From Thermodesulfatator sp. (GTDB lineage: Bacteria > Desulfobacterota > Thermodesulfobacteria > Thermodesulfobacteriales > Thermodesulfobacteriaceae): a stretch of 8,357 nt of DNA. Made by a program: the position numbers and the translations under genes. The notes below the pieces were generated by a model. The model was given only the letters and a program-made list of their open reading frames with translations, did no database searches and was not told the origin of the DNA. Below are positions 5,104 to 8,357 of the stretch, in pieces (the first letter of the stretch is position 1; every line of letters starts with the position of its first letter). The DNA lies in assembly GCA_003978075.1 (NCBI GenBank), contig QOAM01000132.1, positions 1 to 8,357 of the forward strand, given 5' to 3'.

Positions 5104-7521
5104 ATGCACGCAGAACTGCGGCTCTGGCGCGATAGATTCCGGCGTCCGCTCCTTTTCGCGGCCCGAAGAGACTTTGCCCTCCTGCCCAAGGTACGCGATC
5201 TGGAGGATACCCTGAGCCGCCTCCTTACCGAGGCTCCAAGGACCCTAGATGAGGCCTTCCTCTCCCTGCTGGAGGAGAAGGTGCGAGGTCTCGAAGGCCT
5301 CCCTCTGGAGGAAAAGAAGACCCGCATCCAGGAGCTCCTCCACCTTACCGAGGACCTTGAGGAGAGTGCCCGAGAGGAATTTGCCCCTTATCCTCCTCCT
5401 GAAGACTATGCAAAGCTCCGCCAGGAGCTCCAGACCCCGGTCCAGTATGTAAAGGGGGTGGGGCCCAAGCTCGCGGCTCGCCTGGCCTCGCGCGGGCTAC
5501 ACACCGTGGAAGATCTCCTTTACTTCCTACCCCGGGCTTACGAGGATCGGCGTCGCCTCACCCCTATCCGGGAGGCCCGCATCGGGGAACGGGTGGTGGT
5601 TCAGGGGGAAGTGGTCATGAGCGGTCCGGTCCACTTCAAACGCCGCAAGGTCTACGAGGTCCTTCTTTCCGATGGCACCGGGATCTTGGCCCTCAAATGG
5701 TTTCACTTTCGGGAAAACTTTCTCAAGGAGGCCTTTCAGCCGGGCAAGACCGTGATCGTCTCCGGGGAGGTCTCCCGCTTCGGCGGGCGCTTGGAGATGG
5801 TGCATCCGGAGATCGAAGACCCGGAGGACCCCGCATTAAACCTCCATGTGGGGCGCATTCTCCCGGTCTATCCCGCCATCGAGGGGGTCTCTCCCAAGGT
5901 GTTGCGCCGCATCTTGCGCGAGGCCGTGGAACGCTATGCCGATCACTTGGTGAGCTACATCCCTCTCGAGATCCTGCGCCGCCGGCGCCTCCTCCCCCTG
6001 GCCGAGGCCATAAAACGCCTCCACTTTCCCCCGGAGGACGCGGACCTCGAGGCCCTGAATCGGGAGCGCAGCGTGTATCACCGTAGCGTGGCCTTTGACG
6101 AGTTTTTCTTCCTGGAGCTGGCCCTGGGTCTCCGGCGCTCGCGGTCCGCCCAGGCCCCGGGTATCGCCTTCCGCACCGAAGGCCGCCTGGTGAAAGAATT
6201 CCTGGAGAAGCTCCCCTTTCGTCTTACCCCGGCCCAGGAACGGGCCCTCCAGGAGATCCTCCGGGACATGGCCAAGCCCTATCCCATGAACCGGCTCCTT
6301 CAGGGGGATGTGGGCTGCGGGAAGACGGTGGTGGCCTTTCTTGCGGCGCTTACGGCCATAGAAAACGGCTATCAGGTGGCCCTCATGGCCCCCACGGAGA
6401 TCTTGGCTGAACAGCACTACAGCGGCTTCCGGGAGCTCTGCGGCCTGGCCGGGGTGGAAGTGGCCCTCCTCACCGGAGGCCTTCCGTCCAGCCGCAAGCG
6501 GGAGGTCAAGCAGGCCCTGGCCCTAGGGCAAATCCAAATGGTCATCGGCACCCACGCCCTCTTTCAAGAAGATGTAGAGTTCAAACGCCTAGGGCTGGTG
6601 ATCATCGATGAGCAGCACCGGTTCGGGGTCCTCCAACGGGCGGCCCTAAGGGATAAGGCCCAGGGGGTCTCCCCAGACACCTTGGTCATGACCGCCACCC
6701 CCATCCCCCGCACCCTGGCCCTCACCCTCTACGGGGACCTCGAGGTCTCTCTCATCGACGAGATGCCTGCGGGACGCAAGCCGGTGAAGACCCTCCTTTT
6801 TGCGGCCCGGGAGAGGTCCAAGGCCTACGCCCTGGTCCGAAGGGAGATAGAAAAAGGGCACCGGGCCTATGTGGTGCTTCCCCTCATCGAGGAATCGGAG
6901 AAGATGGGCCTCCTTTCCGCCACGGAGTGGGCGGAAAAGCTCTCCCAGGAGGTCTTTCCGGATCTCCGGGTGGGCCTCCTTCACGGGCGTATGAGCCCCA
7001 TGGAAAAGGAACGGATTATGCGGGCCTTCAAGCGCGGAGACCTGGACATCCTGGTCTCCACCACGGTGATCGAGGTGGGGGTGGATGTGCCGGAGGCCAC
7101 GGTGATGGTCATCGAGCACGCCGAACGCTTCGGGCTTTCCCAGCTCCACCAGTTGCGGGGGCGGGTGGGGCGCAGTGAGCGCCAGTCCTATTGCCTTCTC
7201 ATTGCCCATGCGGTATCACCGGGGAGTGAGGCCTGGCGCAGACTCAAGGTGCTCACCGAGACCACCGACGGCTTCCGGATCGCCGAGGAAGACCTGCGCA
7301 TCCGGGGGCCGGGGGAGTTCTTGGGCACCCGTCAGCACGGGTACCTGGAGTTCCGGAGGGCGGACATGATCCGGGATTACGACATGCTACTGGCCGCCCG
7401 GGAGGAGGCCTTCCGGCTGCTGGAGGAGGATCCGGAGCTCTCCCGCCCGGAGCACCGGGTGCTCCGCAGGGTGCTGGCCGAGCGCTGGGCCGAGCGTCTG
7501 CACCTTTCGGAGGTGGCCTGA
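5104..7521 (+). CDS. recG: ATP-dependent DNA helicase RecG with N-terminal extension
   Basis: RecG remodels stalled replication forks and branch-migrates recombination intermediates. Numbering from ATG 5104 (805 aa), residues 1-112 are a charged helical extension, longer than the 693-aa E. coli type but like the extended RecG of Thermotoga. The conserved core starts with VQYVKGVGPKLAARL at 113, then the OB-fold wedge domain (about 160-260). Helicase motifs: Walker A GDVGCGKT 401-408, DEQH 502-505, TATPIPRT 530-537 and motif VI QLRGRVGR 683-690. The GFRIAEEDLRIRGPGEFLGTRQ translocation segment is at 723-744. The start is uncertain: ATG 5104 sits 4 bases after the previous stop but lacks a ribosome binding site, while in-frame ATG 5059 has GGAAGG (5048-5053) five bases upstream, would add 15 residues and overlap the previous gene by 41 bp. 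The stop overlaps the hom start as TGATG. Confidence 0.97.
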   Translation: MHAELRLWRDRFRRPLLFAARRDFALLPKVRDLEDTLSRLLTEAPRTLDEAFLSLLEEKVRGLEGLPLEEKKTRIQELLHLTEDLEESAREEFAPYPPPEDYAKLRQELQTPVQYVKGVGPKLAARLASRGLHTVEDLLYFLPRAYEDRRRLTPIREARIGERVVVQGEVVMSGPVHFKRRKVYEVLLSDGTGILALKWFHFRENFLKEAFQPGKTVIVSGEVSRFGGRLEMVHPEIEDPEDPALNLHVGRILPVYPAIEGVSPKVLRRILREAVERYADHLVSYIPLEILRRRRLLPLAEAIKRLHFPPEDADLEALNRERSVYHRSVAFDEFFFLELALGLRRSRSAQAPGIAFRTEGRLVKEFLEKLPFRLTPAQERALQEILRDMAKPYPMNRLLQGDVGCGKTVVAFLAALTAIENGYQVALMAPTEILAEQHYSGFRELCGLAGVEVALLTGGLPSSRKREVKQALALGQIQMVIGTHALFQEDVEFKRLGLVIIDEQHRFGVLQRAALRDKAQGVSPDTLVMTATPIPRTLALTLYGDLEVSLIDEMPAGRKPVKTLLFAARERSKAYALVRREIEKGHRAYVVLPLIEESEKMGLLSATEWAEKLSQEVFPDLRVGLLHGRMSPMEKERIMRAFKRGDLDILVSTTVIEVGVDVPEATVMVIEHAERFGLSQLHQLRGRVGRSERQSYCLLIAHAVSPGSEAWRRLKVLTETTDGFRIAEEDLRIRGPGEFLGTRQHGYLEFRRADMIRDYDMLLAAREEAFRLLEEDPELSRPEHRVLRRVLAERWAERLHLSEVA

Positions 7522-8357
7522 TGCGCGAGATAGGTATAGGACTTCTGGGGCTGGGAGTCGTGGGAGGGGGGCTGGTACGGCTCCTCCGGGAAAACGGGGA
7601 ATTTCTTTCTCGGAAAACAGGGATACGCCTGCAGGTGCGGCGCGTGCTGGTGCGCGATCCGGCCAAGCCCCGGGCGGTCTCCGTGCCCCGGGAGATCCTC
7701 ACCACGGATTTTGAAGAGATCCTTTCCGACCCGGCCATCCACATCGTTTGCGAGCTCATGGGGGGGCTTGAGCCGGCTCACACCTATATTCTGCGGGCCC
7801 TAGAGGCCGGAAAGTATGTGGTCACGGCCAATAAGGCCGTGCTTTCCACCTATGGTCCAGAGATCTTTGCGGCAGCCGAGGCCGCAGGGAGCGGGCTCTT
7901 TTTCGAGGCCGCGGTGGGAGGCGGGGTGCCCATCGTGAAGGCCCTGAGAGAAAGCCTTTCCGCCAACCGCATCCGGCGTCTCACGGCCATCGTCAACGGC
8001 ACCTGCAACTACATCCTGACCCGCATGACCGAGGAGGAGATGCCCCTCTCGGAGGCCCTACGCGAGGCCCAGGCCCGGGGACTGGCCGAGGCCGATCCCA
8101 CCCTGGACCTCACCGGGGCGGACTCGGCCCATAAACTGGCCATCCTGGCCACCCTGGCCTACGGAGGATTCCTCTCCGCGGATCAGGTCTATACCGAGGG
8201 TATCCAGGATCTGGAGCCGCTGGACATCCGTTTTGCCCGGGAGTTTGGCTTCGTGCCCAAGCTTTTGGCTCTGGGAAGAGAGGAGGGGGGACGGGTGGAA
8301 GTGCGGGTGCATCCCACCCTGGTGCCGGAAACCCATGTCTTGGCTTCGGTAAGGGAG
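7521..8357 (+). CDS. hom: Homoserine dehydrogenase, N-terminal 279 codons (cut by window edge)
   Basis: Homoserine dehydrogenase reduces aspartate semialdehyde to homoserine with NAD(P)H, the branch step to threonine and methionine. The frame is open from ATG 7521 to the window end with no stop. Visible signatures: the Rossmann nucleotide-binding GLGVVG at residues 10-15, VTANKAVLS at 101-109 with the conserved Lys105, AAVGGGVPIVKALR at 130-143, IVNGTCNYILTRM at 157-169, and the substrate-binding GLAEADPTLDLTGADSAHKL at 187-206 (Glu190, Asp192, Asp201, Lys205). The family is usually about 430 aa with a C-terminal ACT domain in many bacteria; that part would lie outside the window. GGAGGTGG at 7509-7516 is a strong ribosome binding site, and the start overlaps the recG stop by one base, so translation is probably coupled. 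No aspartokinase fusion precedes it. Confidence 0.96.
   Translation, partial: MREIGIGLLGLGVVGGGLVRLLRENGEFLSRKTGIRLQVRRVLVRDPAKPRAVSVPREILTTDFEEILSDPAIHIVCELMGGLEPAHTYILRALEAGKYVVTANKAVLSTYGPEIFAAAEAAGSGLFFEAAVGGGVPIVKALRESLSANRIRRLTAIVNGTCNYILTRMTEEEMPLSEALREAQARGLAEADPTLDLTGADSAHKLAILATLAYGGFLSADQVYTEGIQDLEPLDIRFAREFGFVPKLLALGREEGGRVEVRVHPTLVPETHVLASVRE

Noticed and set aside
4545..5327. Long 260-codon minus-strand open frame across the TraB-like gene and recG
   Set aside because: Antisense open frames are common at this GC content; the translation starts with a Ser/Arg-rich tract, resembles nothing known, and spans two real genes.
7253..7781. Minus-strand open frames at the recG/hom junction
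   Set aside because: They are antisense to the conserved C-terminus of RecG and the N-terminus of homoserine dehydrogenase and give Arg/Pro/Ser-rich translations.

Overview
The window is GC-rich (roughly 60% G+C by eye), with densely packed genes and proteins rich in Glu, Arg and Leu. This fits a thermophilic bacterium. The gene content and protein style remind me of deep-branching sulfur or sulfate-metabolising thermophiles (Thermodesulfobacteriota-like), but that assignment is an impression and was not tested.

Left part (1-1750). A gene running off the left edge on the minus strand encodes the N-terminus of a PyrK-like FAD/NAD electron-transfer subunit of dihydroorotate dehydrogenase. Its upstream leader holds two mutually exclusive small hairpins, the second followed by six T, which looks like an attenuator. 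Divergently on the plus strand is a 377-aa radical SAM protein of the type usually linked to a uracil-DNA-glycosylase-like partner (putative DNA modification/repair). It ends in a helix-hairpin-helix, and no partner gene lies beside it here. Facing it on the minus strand is a broken class I cytochrome c gene: it keeps a start and ribosome binding site and the C-terminal third with the Met-ligand region, but has lost the heme-binding middle and its frame. It lies 10 bases downstream of engB, the ribosome-assembly GTPase.

Right part (2336-8357). A 91-bp divergent intergenic region with a consensus -10 box and an inverted repeat separates engB from a compact plus-strand cluster: a MoxR-type AAA+ ATPase, a 602-aa protein with an apparent TraB/PrgY-like N-terminal domain and an unrecognised C-terminal part, recG (branch-migration helicase with an N-terminal extension), and the first 279 codons of homoserine dehydrogenase (hom). 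Junctions are 0 bp, 4 bp and a 1-bp overlap, so the four are probably co-transcribed and partly translationally coupled.

The most interesting item is the MoxR plus TraB-like pair. It is a tightly coupled two-gene module without a von Willebrand A partner in view, set in a housekeeping context. The ATPase probably acts on or remodels the 602-aa protein, but substrate and role are unknown.
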